A model generated the notes under the pieces. The model was not told where the DNA came from, did not search any database, and saw only the letters and a list, made by a program, of their open reading frames with translations. A stretch of 64,000 bases of DNA from JBBIRG01 sp964410965 (lineage in GTDB: Bacteria > CLD3 > SB21 > JBBIRG01), in assembly GCA_964410965.1 (NCBI GenBank), contig CAYPIY010000007.1, positions 186,001 through 250,000 of the forward strand, read 5' to 3'. Both the position numbers and the translations under genes were made by a program. Positions 8,448 through 16,649 of the stretch are shown in pieces. The first letter of the stretch is position 1. The number at the start of each line of letters is the position of its first letter.

Positions 8448-8502
8448 AGCATTGCTTCTTACATAAATGATTTCGTTTAGCCGGTAGCGGCCGTTAAAAA
8501 TT

Positions 8503-8533
8503 AAAAAGCAGACATCGGGGATGCCTGCTTTTT
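8503..8533 (-). terminator. Intrinsic terminator after the Lys/Ala-rich gene
   Basis: AAAAAGCAG (8503-8511) pairs with CTGCTTTTT (8525-8533), with an inner CAT/ATG helix and a 5-base loop. On the minus strand a T-rich run follows. It closes the small gene at 8615-8710 and separates it from the lytic transglycosylase. Confidence 0.8.
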
Positions 8534-8540
8534 AAAATTC

Positions 8541-8622
8541 GAAGAGTCAAACTCTTCACCAAATAATCTCACTTTGTGTAATCCAGATGGAATTACTCAC
8601 GAGTGATTTGTTCATTATTTGG
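8541..8622 (-). other. Structured 3' region of the Lys/Ala-rich gene
   Basis: Between the end of the small gene and its terminator the transcript can form two more hairpins. The first is long: CCAAATAAT (containing the TAA stop) pairs with ATTATTTGG (8559-8567 with 8614-8622, 9 bp perfect), enclosing CACT/AGTG and GTAAT(T)CC/GGATTAC helices. The second is GAAGAG/CTCTTC (8541-8557). With the terminator this makes three hairpins in about 120 nt, more than a simple 3' end needs. A small RNA or stability element is possible. Confidence 0.55.
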
Positions 8623-8710
8623 CTTTTTTGACTGCTTTCTTGACCGCTTTTTTCTTCGGAGCAGCTTTTTTAGCGGCTGGTTTCTTAGCGGCGGCTTTCT
8701 TGACTGCCAT
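8615..8710 (-). CDS. Lys/Ala-rich basic mini-protein, 31 aa (histone H1-tail-like)
   Basis: A 31-codon frame of almost only Lys, Ala, Val and Pro (MAVKKAAAKKPAAKK...), like the C-terminal tail of histone H1 and the Hc1/AlgP-type bacterial proteins. Such peptides bind DNA or RNA by charge. The case for a real gene is strong despite its size: AAAGGA lies 7 bp before the ATG, a near-consensus promoter lies upstream (8776-8804), and structured 3' hairpins plus a terminator follow. It stands alone, with its own transcription unit. A role in nucleoid or ribosome-associated binding is inference. Confidence 0.8.
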   Translation of the reverse strand: MAVKKAAAKKPAAKKAAPKKKAVKKAVKKAK

Positions 8711-9056
8711 AGTAGTTTCCTTTCACCTTGTTAAACATCAGTTACTTAATGAGAGCACCTTCAACTCTCACTACGATATTAAATGATTTTGTTTATAAAG
8801 TCAACAGGAAAGTACAAACTTTTAAAATTTTTTTCATTTTTCTCTTGCCATGCCCTGCGAACCATGAATCGATATAAATCGCCTTGTATCAGGCTTTTAC
8901 GGGCATCTTCATGATTTTCCGAAACGTGTTTTGAAAAAACAAAAAAATATTTTTTCACCGGCCAAAAAAATTTCGACTTCTTTTGATTTGACTTGACAGA
9001 AGAATAAGAAAGACGGATTCCGGATCGGCGCTTCGTGCGGATAATTTTTCATGGCG
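8711..9056. other. Intergenic region, 346 bp
   Basis: The first 100 bp hold the promoter and leader of the Lys/Ala-rich gene, including a 6-bp hairpin TGAGAG/CTCTCA at 8750-8770. The remainder (about 8810-9056) is A/T-rich with homopolymer runs, and I see no gene, repeat or convincing promoter in it. Confidence 0.6.
8776..8804 (-). promoter_or_regulatory. Strong sigma70-type promoter for the Lys/Ala-rich gene
   Basis: Minus-strand TTGACT (8804-8799), a 17-bp A/T-rich spacer, then TAATAT (8781-8776). Five of six bases match the -35 consensus and four of six the -10, with ideal spacing. The leader would be about 60 nt. Confidence 0.65.
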
Positions 9057-10247
9057 TTACGGGCAGGAAAAATTTTTTTTCGTTTTCATGGCCCTGATAT
9101 CATCCACATCAAGATACATATTCCGTTCAGAGCCGTTACGGTGGATCTGAAAATACAATCCGACGGTCTGGGAGGGCGGCTCCTCTCCGAAAAAGCGGCC
9201 GTAGTCATTCACCAGATGCACGGATTCCTCGACCCAGGAACTGTCCTGCCCGGAAAAACCGCGCAGGACCACCGTATAACGGTCTGCGAACCATTGCCGC
9301 TCATGATACGACGTACAACGGGCATCGCGCCCATGCCAGGCGTAGGTTACGGTTACGGGCAATCCGAGCCAGTTCTGATAAAAAATCACGGTCAGGGATG
9401 CGAGAACGGTTTTCGGCGGCAAGCCCTGCCGCGCGGATGACGCCAGCCGCCATTTCCATTTCAGTACCGGATAATCAAAGATATTCATGCAGAAGGGCCG
9501 GACCAGCAGGACATCGGAAATATGAATCCGCAGATAACGGTTCCTGTCCTCGTCCAGGATCTGAAATGATTCCGACGCGTTCCGGATCATTCGGTCATCT
9601 TTTTTTCTCCAACCCCAGTTCAGAGGAAAACCGTCCGGGCTGCGGCCCGAAAACTCATCCACGAAAAATTCGGGCAGGTCCATCATCACTGCAAAAACGT
9701 ATTCGGGATGGTAGCCTTCGCTGAGCAACGAATCGAGTCCCTGGAAAAAACTCTTCTGGAGGGAAAACTTCTCGGAACGAATATCGTAAATTTTCCAGGC
9801 GTCCGAAAGCTCAGTGACGCGCAGGGTCACCCGGCTAATTTCCTGGTCGGCGATCACATCGAGGAATACTTTGCCGCGAGTCCCCCTGACCTCATCCTCA
9901 CGCCAGCTCAGGCTGTGCCCGCGGACGGTTTCCCGGTGCGCCAACAGATAATCCGAGAATTTCCCGATCACTTTTTTACGCGCCCCCTGAACAAAAGAGG
10001 CCTGCCACTGTTTCGTAAGGTTCACCCAGTTCTCCGGAAAAACCCGCAGCGTCATTTCTTTCCAGTCAAACAGGTCGTCCAGCCTGTGCGTCTCCCCGCT
10101 GTTTTCTTTCCGGATGGCCGCGGTATCAGCCAGCCAGGGCCTCAGCGTTTCGTAATGCTTTTTCATGACGCTGCCCGGATTCTCCTGTGCGTGACACGGC
10201 CTGAGACTTACGAACAACACGGCAATCGTAACCAGGATTCTTTTCAT
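9057..10247 (-). CDS. Exported MlaC-like/DUF3047 fusion protein
   Basis: The start is set at ATG 10247, which overlaps the upstream LpxH-like stop (ATGA) and opens a signal peptide (MKRILVTIAVLFVSL...CHAQ); a longer reading would run into the neighbouring gene. The N-terminal half (about 60-190) resembles MlaC/Ttg2D, the periplasmic phospholipid carrier: a helix with FPENWVNLTKQWQASFVQGARKKVIGKF, then strands with VFLDV and WKIYDI. The C-terminal half (about 210-390) resembles DUF3047: YLRIHIS, LKWKWRL, LTVIFYQNW, VTYAWHGR. DUF3047 has no known function. The fusion with a lipid-carrier-like domain, next to an LpxH-like enzyme, suggests a job in envelope lipid handling; this is inference. Confidence 0.75.
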   Translation of the reverse strand: MKRILVTIAVLFVSLRPCHAQENPGSVMKKHYETLRPWLADTAAIRKENSGETHRLDDLFDWKEMTLRVFPENWVNLTKQWQASFVQGARKKVIGKFSDYLLAHRETVRGHSLSWREDEVRGTRGKVFLDVIADQEISRVTLRVTELSDAWKIYDIRSEKFSLQKSFFQGLDSLLSEGYHPEYVFAVMMDLPEFFVDEFSGRSPDGFPLNWGWRKKDDRMIRNASESFQILDEDRNRYLRIHISDVLLVRPFCMNIFDYPVLKWKWRLASSARQGLPPKTVLASLTVIFYQNWLGLPVTVTYAWHGRDARCTSYHERQWFADRYTVVLRGFSGQDSSWVEESVHLVNDYGRFFGEEPPSQTVGLYFQIHRNGSERNMYLDVDDIRAMKTKKNFSCP

Positions 10248-10990
10248 GGCTCCTGCTCTTTCCAGAATTCCAGACGTATGGACTTTCCATCGTACACGGC
10301 ATACGAAAAATGTTTCACCCAGTCCCCCAGAACCATTACGGTCTTTCCGCCCACATCCCTGACCGAGGGACGATGATTGTGTCCCATCATGATGACATCG
10401 ATATTCCTGCCGAACCACTTCCGATAGAACTCATTCATGCGGGGATCGGCGGACTCGTCGAAATCCTCAGGGCCGTATTTCCGGCTCCATCGTGACATGA
10501 TCCTCGCCAGAGGCACTCCCAGTCCCGGATGGAACCAGCGAAACAGCCACTGATTCAGCGGGAAGCGGATAAACGCGCGAAGCATGCGGTACGCCCGGTC
10601 GCCGGAATGCAGTCCGTCTCCGTGCATCAGCATGACACGATGCGGCGGGAATTCCAGAATCTGCGGTTCATGGTACAGCGGGATCTGCAGTTCTTTCGGA
10701 AAAAAATCCCTGGCCCAGCCGTCATGATTGCCCGTGATATAGCGGACCGCGACCTGATGCTCAAGAAGGTCCATCAGGCGGTGAAGCCCGTACAGGGAAC
10801 GCGAAGGCACGACGTGCCTGTATTCAAACCAGAAATCAAAATAGTCCCCCAGAATATAAAGCGTTTTCGCTGACTGCCGCACGTGCCTGAAAAAAGAATC
10901 GATCCGTGTACGATGAGGGTTGTTAACGGTAAACACGGAATCCAGATGGAGATCGGAAATGAAGTAAACAGGGTAATCGTCGGCAGGCAT
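10244..10990 (-). CDS. LpxH-like metallophosphoesterase (UDP-2,3-diacylglucosamine diphosphatase-like)
   Basis: A calcineurin-like phosphoesterase of 248 aa with every metal motif of the LpxH group: FISDLHLD near the N-terminus, LGDYFDFWFEY, GNHDGW, MLMHGDGLHSGD and MGHNHRPSV. LpxH cleaves UDP-2,3-diacylglucosamine to lipid X in lipid A synthesis at the inner membrane. GNHD replaces the GNRD common in proteobacterial LpxH, so a related substrate cannot be excluded. It lies 15 bp after a sensor kinase and overlaps the MlaC-like/DUF3047 gene by four bases, so the three are likely one transcript. Confidence 0.85.
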   Translation of the reverse strand: MPADDYPVYFISDLHLDSVFTVNNPHRTRIDSFFRHVRQSAKTLYILGDYFDFWFEYRHVVPSRSLYGLHRLMDLLEHQVAVRYITGNHDGWARDFFPKELQIPLYHEPQILEFPPHRVMLMHGDGLHSGDRAYRMLRAFIRFPLNQWLFRWFHPGLGVPLARIMSRWSRKYGPEDFDESADPRMNEFYRKWFGRNIDVIMMGHNHRPSVRDVGGKTVMVLGDWVKHFSYAVYDGKSIRLEFWKEQEP

Positions 10991-11005
10991 GAATCTCGCG
11001 TCGGT

Positions 11006-14000
11006 TTAGGATTGGTTACGGATCGCGTTTTGGATGGGCAGTTCGATAATGAATTCAGAGCCCTCAAGATACTGGCTGTTGAAAAATATTTTTCCGTTAT
11101 GCTTCTCCACGATACTGTAGGCCACGGAAAGCCCCAGTCCCGTTCCCTCGCCGATTCTGCGAGTGGTGAAAAACGGGTCGAAAATTTTTTCCTTATGTTC
11201 GTCCCTGATTCCTATCCCGTCGTCCCGGATCCGTATCCGGATCGCGGGCTGGCGATTCCGGCGGAACTCATCGGTATCATCGATAAAATCCGCGATCAAT
11301 CCTGGGACTTCAAGGTAAACGAGTTCCGTTTCGATGGCAATGAGTCCCCGATCCGGCAGATCCGCTTTTTCGTTTCCTTGCAGAACCGCAGGCTGTTCCT
11401 TCAAGGCGAGAATCGCCTGGGCCGCGTTCAGCAGAATCTGCATCAGCGCCTGATTCAGTTCCTGCGGATAACCCGTGATCGGCGGTATGTTCCTGTACTG
11501 CGTTTCGATCCTGAGGCTGAATCGGTACTGGTTGATAAACAATTCTGTGACGTTCCTCAGGCTCTCATTGACGTCAAATTCCTTCACGACCGACTCATCA
11601 AGCCGCGAAAACCGACGAAGATTCTCGACGATCTGGATCAGCCGCCTCGTGCCCTTGTCGATGCTGTCCGTCAGTTGCTGAATGTCCTCCATGACAAAAT
11701 CATAGTCCATGTCGTCCATGACTTTCGTGATCCGGTCATCCAGGGAACGGATCTGTTCCGGACTGGAATCCCCGCCGGCAGACCTCCGCTGCTGATATGC
11801 TTCCAGCAAATTTTTTATGTCCCGCACATAATCCTTCAGGAGGTTGATGTTTCCGTACACATTGGAAAGCGGATTATTCAGTTCATGGGCGATTCCTGCG
11901 ACGATCTGAATCAGGGATGCCATTTTCTTTGAATGGATCAGGTCGTTCTGCGTTCTTGAAAGTTCCCGTATGGTCAGCTCAAGCTGTTTTTTCTGCTGTT
12001 CCAGCGCATGCTGCTGTTTCTTGATCTGCTCGTTCTGATTCCGGATTTCCTGGGTACGGAGATGAATTTTATTTTCCAGTTCTTCCGTGCGTTCCCTGAC
12101 AAAAGAAACCCTGCGCCTGTAAATCGCATAAATCAAGCCTGCCGCAACGAAAATGAGAACGGCATACGACCACCACTGCCGGAGCGGATGGGTTTCAATG
12201 CTGACGGGAAGAGTCTGCTGGATCAATCCTGCCCTGGGCGAATACGGATCATAAAGGCGCACTTTCAGCACGTAATTTCCCGAGCTCAGGCTGGAAAAAC
12301 GCATTTTACGCTGGAACGTCGGGTCATTCCAGGTCTGGTCATGCCCTTCCAGCATGACCTGGTACTGCACCGTTTCCTCGGATATGAAATCAAGTCCGGT
12401 AAAATCCACACTGATCTGGCGAGTCCGGTGAGGAAGGACGATGGTCTCTTCGATATTCCGGAGTTCATCGTTCGCGTATAATTTTTTGAAATAAATCAGG
12501 GGCGGAGCGTCTATTTCGTAATCGACTTTCGGAAAGTACCGGCTGAGTCCTCCGGATAATCCGATCCATAAAGTTCCTTCGCGGTCTCTCATCAGTCCGC
12601 CGGGAGACAGACCTTCGTTCCCGGCAAGTCCGTCTTTTTTCGTCCAGATCCTGCGGACGGAATTATTTTCAGGATCAAAAATATGTACGCCTTTGCGGGT
12701 CATTACCCAGAGCAATCCGGTCGGATCCTGTATGACCGACACTATATAATTGCTGATGAACCCGGACGCCGCCAGCTGGACAGCCGAAATTTTCTGAACC
12801 GTCTCGGTGTTGTTCCGGACAAGCCGGATCAGGCCGCCGTCGGTTCCAACCCAGAGATCGTGCAGTCGGTCTTCATAAATATGGGTGATATATTTGTTCG
12901 CCAGTTCGGGATCGCTGAAATGCCGGATAGCCGGACGTTCACTGTACATATCTTTCGCATATATCACCCCCAGTCCGTCCTGTGTCCCGATCCAAAGATG
13001 ACCGAAATGATCCGTCATCAGAAACCGGATGGATTCGTTGGACAGCCCGTCCGACCGTGAAAACGAATGCACTTTGTCCTGTCCGATTCTGAACAAACCG
13101 GAGGATGTGCCGACCCAGAGGTTCTGCGCCTGATCAATCAGCAGCCGGCGGAGGCTCCGGTTTTCCAGTTCCGGATAAGTCTTGCCCGGAAACGCCTGCC
13201 TGCCCCGCACGGTGTAAATCCCTTTTTCGGTCGCCACCCATACGCTTCCTTTCCGGTCCTCGCAGATATCCTGGATCATCAGTTCTGCCGGGCGTGACGG
13301 CATAGCCACCGCAGACAACGAAATTTCCTTTTCGCCGGCATCATTCAGGACAGAATTGACGGTCATCAGTCCGCTTCCGCTTCCGGCGTATATCTGACCG
13401 GACCGGCCCTGAAAAACGGGACCCGTTTCAGGATGCAGAAGTCCTTCCGCCGTCGTGTACGTATGAAACCGCTCTGAAATCAGCTTGCTGACATTTCCCG
13501 CCGGAGTCGTCAGCCAAATAATATTCTGCCGGTCAATGAACAGCGACTGGAACCCTTTTTCAAGAAACCCGTGCCGGCGTCCGTAATTCGTGACCGCAGG
13601 GGCGTCATTTTTTGATTTGGACTGCCTGCGATCCATAAGAAAAAACTTGGATAACCCGCCGGGAGTGACCATCCAGATATGACCCACGCGATCCATCGAC
13701 AGATCGTTGATCTGGTTATCAATCAGCCCTTCAGAACGGCCGAAGCTTTTAAATTTGATCTGGTTCTGTGATTCCAGCACATCGATCAGCTGGCATAACC
13801 CTTTGCGTGTTCCCGCCCAAATGACATCGGACCGGTCCTGGATAATCCGGCTGACATCATTGGACGCGAGTCCCTCGCGCACGGTCAGGGGCTTGATGTG
13901 GTATACAAAAGCAGCGGGATTGATGATCTGGATTACTGAAATCCCGCGGTCGGTCGCGATCCAGAAATTGTTTTTATGGTCGCGGAAAATATCATGAACG

Positions 14001-14566
14001 TTCGTTCCGGTCAGGCCGTTGCCGACGGAAATCATTGTTTTCCTGCGCAGGGCCATTCTGCCGGAAGAAAAATCCAGTTCGATCCTCAGCAACCCGTTGC
14101 CGCGGGTCCCCAGCCAGATTACATTTCCGGTGTCCGGAAGCATCGCCGTGTATTCATCATAAGGCAATCCGTTCCGGTAATCCAGCTTGTCATGCTGGGT
14201 AATCTGACCGTCGACTGAAACCTGAAAAACGGACAGCCCGTTATTCATGAGCGCCCATAGCCTGCCGACGCTGTCTTCGAACAGGCTCACGGCGATATTG
14301 CTTGAAAAGCCGTCCTGCTTGTTATAGGTCAGGTAATCGTGCCCGTCATACCGAGTCAGTCCCGACTGGGACAGAAACCATATAAATCCTTTTGAGTCCT
14401 GGTAAACCCGCGTGATCTGCGAGTGCGGCAATCCGGTCTCCGGCGTATAATTCCTCACCGGTAACCGCTGGGCACGAACATCCGGAACCAGCGAGGTCAA
14501 GGCCATCATCGCGGTTGCCAGATGAAACCAGTGCAGACATAAAAATTTTTTCCGGATTCCAGTCAT
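11006..14566 (-). CDS. Propeller-type membrane sensor histidine kinase
   Basis: A large sensor of the Reg_prop/Y_Y_Y type. After a signal peptide (about 1-33) come some 14 two-component propeller repeats in tandem (W-S-LTRYDG, IWLGTRGNGLLR and similar), forming two periplasmic beta-propellers to about residue 720. A Y_Y_Y domain follows (YQVMLEGHDQTWNDP), then one transmembrane helix near 800 and a coiled coil. The kinase core has phospho-acceptor His894 in AHELNNPLSNVYG, an N box (LLNAAQA) and G boxes (DDGIGI, GTGLGLS). There is no receiver or DNA-binding domain, unlike the hybrid sensors of Bacteroides, and no response regulator is adjacent. ATG 14566 is preferred over GTG 14569. The ligand is unknown. 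Confidence 0.93.
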   Translation of the reverse strand: MTGIRKKFLCLHWFHLATAMMALTSLVPDVRAQRLPVRNYTPETGLPHSQITRVYQDSKGFIWFLSQSGLTRYDGHDYLTYNKQDGFSSNIAVSLFEDSVGRLWALMNNGLSVFQVSVDGQITQHDKLDYRNGLPYDEYTAMLPDTGNVIWLGTRGNGLLRIELDFSSGRMALRRKTMISVGNGLTGTNVHDIFRDHKNNFWIATDRGISVIQIINPAAFVYHIKPLTVREGLASNDVSRIIQDRSDVIWAGTRKGLCQLIDVLESQNQIKFKSFGRSEGLIDNQINDLSMDRVGHIWMVTPGGLSKFFLMDRRQSKSKNDAPAVTNYGRRHGFLEKGFQSLFIDRQNIIWLTTPAGNVSKLISERFHTYTTAEGLLHPETGPVFQGRSGQIYAGSGSGLMTVNSVLNDAGEKEISLSAVAMPSRPAELMIQDICEDRKGSVWVATEKGIYTVRGRQAFPGKTYPELENRSLRRLLIDQAQNLWVGTSSGLFRIGQDKVHSFSRSDGLSNESIRFLMTDHFGHLWIGTQDGLGVIYAKDMYSERPAIRHFSDPELANKYITHIYEDRLHDLWVGTDGGLIRLVRNNTETVQKISAVQLAASGFISNYIVSVIQDPTGLLWVMTRKGVHIFDPENNSVRRIWTKKDGLAGNEGLSPGGLMRDREGTLWIGLSGGLSRYFPKVDYEIDAPPLIYFKKLYANDELRNIEETIVLPHRTRQISVDFTGLDFISEETVQYQVMLEGHDQTWNDPTFQRKMRFSSLSSGNYVLKVRLYDPYSPRAGLIQQTLPVSIETHPLRQWWSYAVLIFVAAGLIYAIYRRRVSFVRERTEELENKIHLRTQEIRNQNEQIKKQQHALEQQKKQLELTIRELSRTQNDLIHSKKMASLIQIVAGIAHELNNPLSNVYGNINLLKDYVRDIKNLLEAYQQRRSAGGDSSPEQIRSLDDRITKVMDDMDYDFVMEDIQQLTDSIDKGTRRLIQIVENLRRFSRLDESVVKEFDVNESLRNVTELFINQYRFSLRIETQYRNIPPITGYPQELNQALMQILLNAAQAILALKEQPAVLQGNEKADLPDRGLIAIETELVYLEVPGLIADFIDDTDEFRRNRQPAIRIRIRDDGIGIRDEHKEKIFDPFFTTRRIGEGTGLGLSVAYSIVEKHNGKIFFNSQYLEGSEFIIELPIQNAIRNQS

Positions 14567-14599
14567 CACAAACAGGTTCCGATGTCATCTTTAAATAAA

Positions 14600-14615
14600 T
14601 GCCGGCCGGCCGGCA
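14600..14615. repeat. 16-bp perfect G/C palindrome
   Basis: TGCCGGCCGGCCGGCA is its own reverse complement. It lies between the lipoprotein stop (14628) and the sensor kinase start (14566). On the minus strand it is followed by TTTATTT, so it might act as a weak terminator; a protein-binding site is the alternative. Confidence 0.5.
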
Positions 14616-14627
14616 AAACCATACGGG

Positions 14628-15203
14628 TTATTTGCATTCCTGACCGGTCTTGTACCACTGGCCATCACAGGCTCCTTCGCTGGAACGAACCATATAGTAA
14701 ACATACAGCCAGCCATCCTGGCAAGTTTCGTACCCGCCCGCGCATTCCGGTTCCGATTTCATCCGCTTGCGCTCATCGTCCCGGGCCTTGGCCAACAGGT
14801 CGTTCAGCGCGTCCAGTACCGCCCGGTCTTTGACAGGACCGGTGATACCGATCACCCTTCCGTCGCCGTAATTAAACTGATTATCTGTTTTGGTAACCTC
14901 CACCCTGAATGCGGCAAGTCCCATTTTCTTAAGATTTTCCTGAACTCTCCTTAATTCCTCTTTTTGTTTTTCCGATTCAATCTTTTTTCTCTCAAGTTCT
15001 TCCTTGGCTTTTTTATCTTCCTGTTCCTTCACCAGCCGTTCCTGTTCCATCCGGTCCTTTTCCTCTTTTTCCTTCTGCACTTCCTTTCTGGCCAGTTCTT
15101 TTTTGCTTTCTTTTTTCGTTTCGGATTTTTTTGCCTGTTCGCTGGATTTGCAGCCGGCGACGATCAATACGAAAGCCATGGTTATCAGATAAAAGTATTT
15201 CAT
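14628..15203 (-). CDS. Hypothetical lipoprotein with charged coiled coil
   Basis: A lipoprotein signal peptide ends in the lipobox IVAGC (Cys18). Residues about 20-95 are a very charged Lys/Glu helix, a probable coiled coil. The C-terminal half is a small globular domain with four cysteines (ECAGGYETC, GACDGQW, GQEC), which could form two disulfides in the periplasm. I do not recognise the domain. It follows selA by 18 bp and precedes the sensor kinase, all on the minus strand. No function can be assigned. Confidence 0.8.
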   Translation of the reverse strand: MKYFYLITMAFVLIVAGCKSSEQAKKSETKKESKKELARKEVQKEKEEKDRMEQERLVKEQEDKKAKEELERKKIESEKQKEELRRVQENLKKMGLAAFRVEVTKTDNQFNYGDGRVIGITGPVKDRAVLDALNDLLAKARDDERKRMKSEPECAGGYETCQDGWLYVYYMVRSSEGACDGQWYKTGQECK

Positions 15204-15221
15204 GACGCTCTCCCTGATTGG

Positions 15222-16649
15222 TTAACGGATCTGATTATTATTGATGTATGTTAAAGCGGCCTGAATCATCGGTAATTCGTCATCCCGTACCGTGCGCATA
15301 TCCAGAAGAAACCGGTTGTTTTTAATATAACCAATTACGGGCACTTTCGCCAATCTTAATTGTTTTGCCAGCTGCGCTGCGGATAAGCCTCTGACGGACA
15401 GGTTAACCGCGACGCTCCGGATCGGCTCCAGCGGAAGGGTCCCGCTGCCCGCCTGCGAAACCGCGTCCGTGATCTCCGCCTGGATATGACGCAGGTCCGA
15501 CAGGCATCCGCACAGGTTTTGAGCGCGGCGGCGCAGGGATCCTGGATCCGCGGTCAGCATATTCAGGGACGGATGATTTTCACGCGGGCCGGATTCGCGG
15601 AAAAAGGACTGCAGCGTCGCCTCCAGGACAGCATAGGTCATTTTTCCGCAGCGCAGCGCCCGCATCAGCGGATTCTGCTTTATGAGGGTGACATATTTTT
15701 TTTTACCGGCAATCAGTCCGCTCTGGCAGGCGCCAAGTAATTTGTCCCCGCTGAAAGTGACGATATCCGCTCCGTTCAGGACCGCTTCTTTCACCACGGG
15801 CTCATGCGGAAGGCCATAACGTTCCAGGCCTGTCATCACTCCGCCCCCGAGATCAAAAATCAGCGGAATCCTTTTTTTCCGGCAAAGATCCGCGATATCT
15901 TTTAAACCGGTCTCATGAGTGAAACCCATCACGCGGTAATTGCTGGTATGCGCGACCAGTACAGCGCCGGTTTCCCTGCCGATGGCGCGTGCATAATCCC
16001 GCAGATGTGTTTTGTTGGTGGTTCCTGTTTCCCGTATCCTGACGCCGCTTTTTTCCATCACATCAGGAAGACGGAATGATCCGCCGATTTCGATCAGCTG
16101 ACCACGGGATACCACAACCTCCCTCCCAAAAGCAAGACTGTTCAGGGCGATCATGACGGCAGCGGCGTTGTTATTAACGACACAGGCTGATTCTGCACCC
16201 GTCAGCAGGCAAAGTGATTTTTCAACGTGAAGATTTCGGTCTCCCCTCGCACCAGATTCAAGATCGTATTCCAGGTTGCAGTAATGCTCCGTAACTTCAT
16301 TCAGATGCCTCACAGCCTCCGGCGACAGGGGCGCGCGTCCCAGCCCGGTGTGCAGGATTATTCCTGTTCCGTTCACCACCCTTTTCAGATGATAAGAAGT
16401 CATTTGCGCCAGCTGACAACTTACATCCGCGGCGATCTTTTCCGCAATCTGTTCACGCGTCAGGCTTCCGGACGTTTTCAGTTTGTTCCGCTTTTTGTAT
16501 TCCAGCGCACTTTCACGGATGAGACGGATGACATGCGGACGGTCAACCATAGCATCCGCTGATATGTACTCTTCGATCTCCTGAACGGGCGGAAAGACAC
16601 CCATGCCGGCCTTGATTCTTCCGGAAGATTTTTTATTCAGTTTTTTCAT
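15222..16649 (-). CDS. selA: L-seryl-tRNA(Sec) selenium transferase SelA
   Basis: Converts seryl-tRNA(Sec) to selenocysteinyl-tRNA using selenophosphate, with PLP. The family pattern is complete over 475 aa: GTGIILHTGLGRAPLS, EYDLESGARGDR, NNNAAAV, RGQLIEIGGSFRLPDVM, ETGTTNKTH and DLGGG. The PLP lysine is Lys303 in FSGDKLLGACQSGLIAG. ATG 16649 overlaps the upstream gene by 17 bp; a second in-frame ATG at 16604 has an AAGG closer to it and is a possible start. No selB, selC or selD gene and no recognisable selenoprotein is in the window. Confidence 0.94.
   Translation of the reverse strand: MKKLNKKSSGRIKAGMGVFPPVQEIEEYISADAMVDRPHVIRLIRESALEYKKRNKLKTSGSLTREQIAEKIAADVSCQLAQMTSYHLKRVVNGTGIILHTGLGRAPLSPEAVRHLNEVTEHYCNLEYDLESGARGDRNLHVEKSLCLLTGAESACVVNNNAAAVMIALNSLAFGREVVVSRGQLIEIGGSFRLPDVMEKSGVRIRETGTTNKTHLRDYARAIGRETGAVLVAHTSNYRVMGFTHETGLKDIADLCRKKRIPLIFDLGGGVMTGLERYGLPHEPVVKEAVLNGADIVTFSGDKLLGACQSGLIAGKKKYVTLIKQNPLMRALRCGKMTYAVLEATLQSFFRESGPRENHPSLNMLTADPGSLRRRAQNLCGCLSDLRHIQAEITDAVSQAGSGTLPLEPIRSVAVNLSVRGLSAAQLAKQLRLAKVPVIGYIKNNRFLLDMRTVRDDELPMIQAALTYINNNQIR

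Noticed and set aside
10248..10418. Upstream extension of the MlaC-like/DUF3047 frame
   Set aside because: The extra 57 residues overlap the LpxH-like gene; the signal peptide and ATGA overlap point to 10247.
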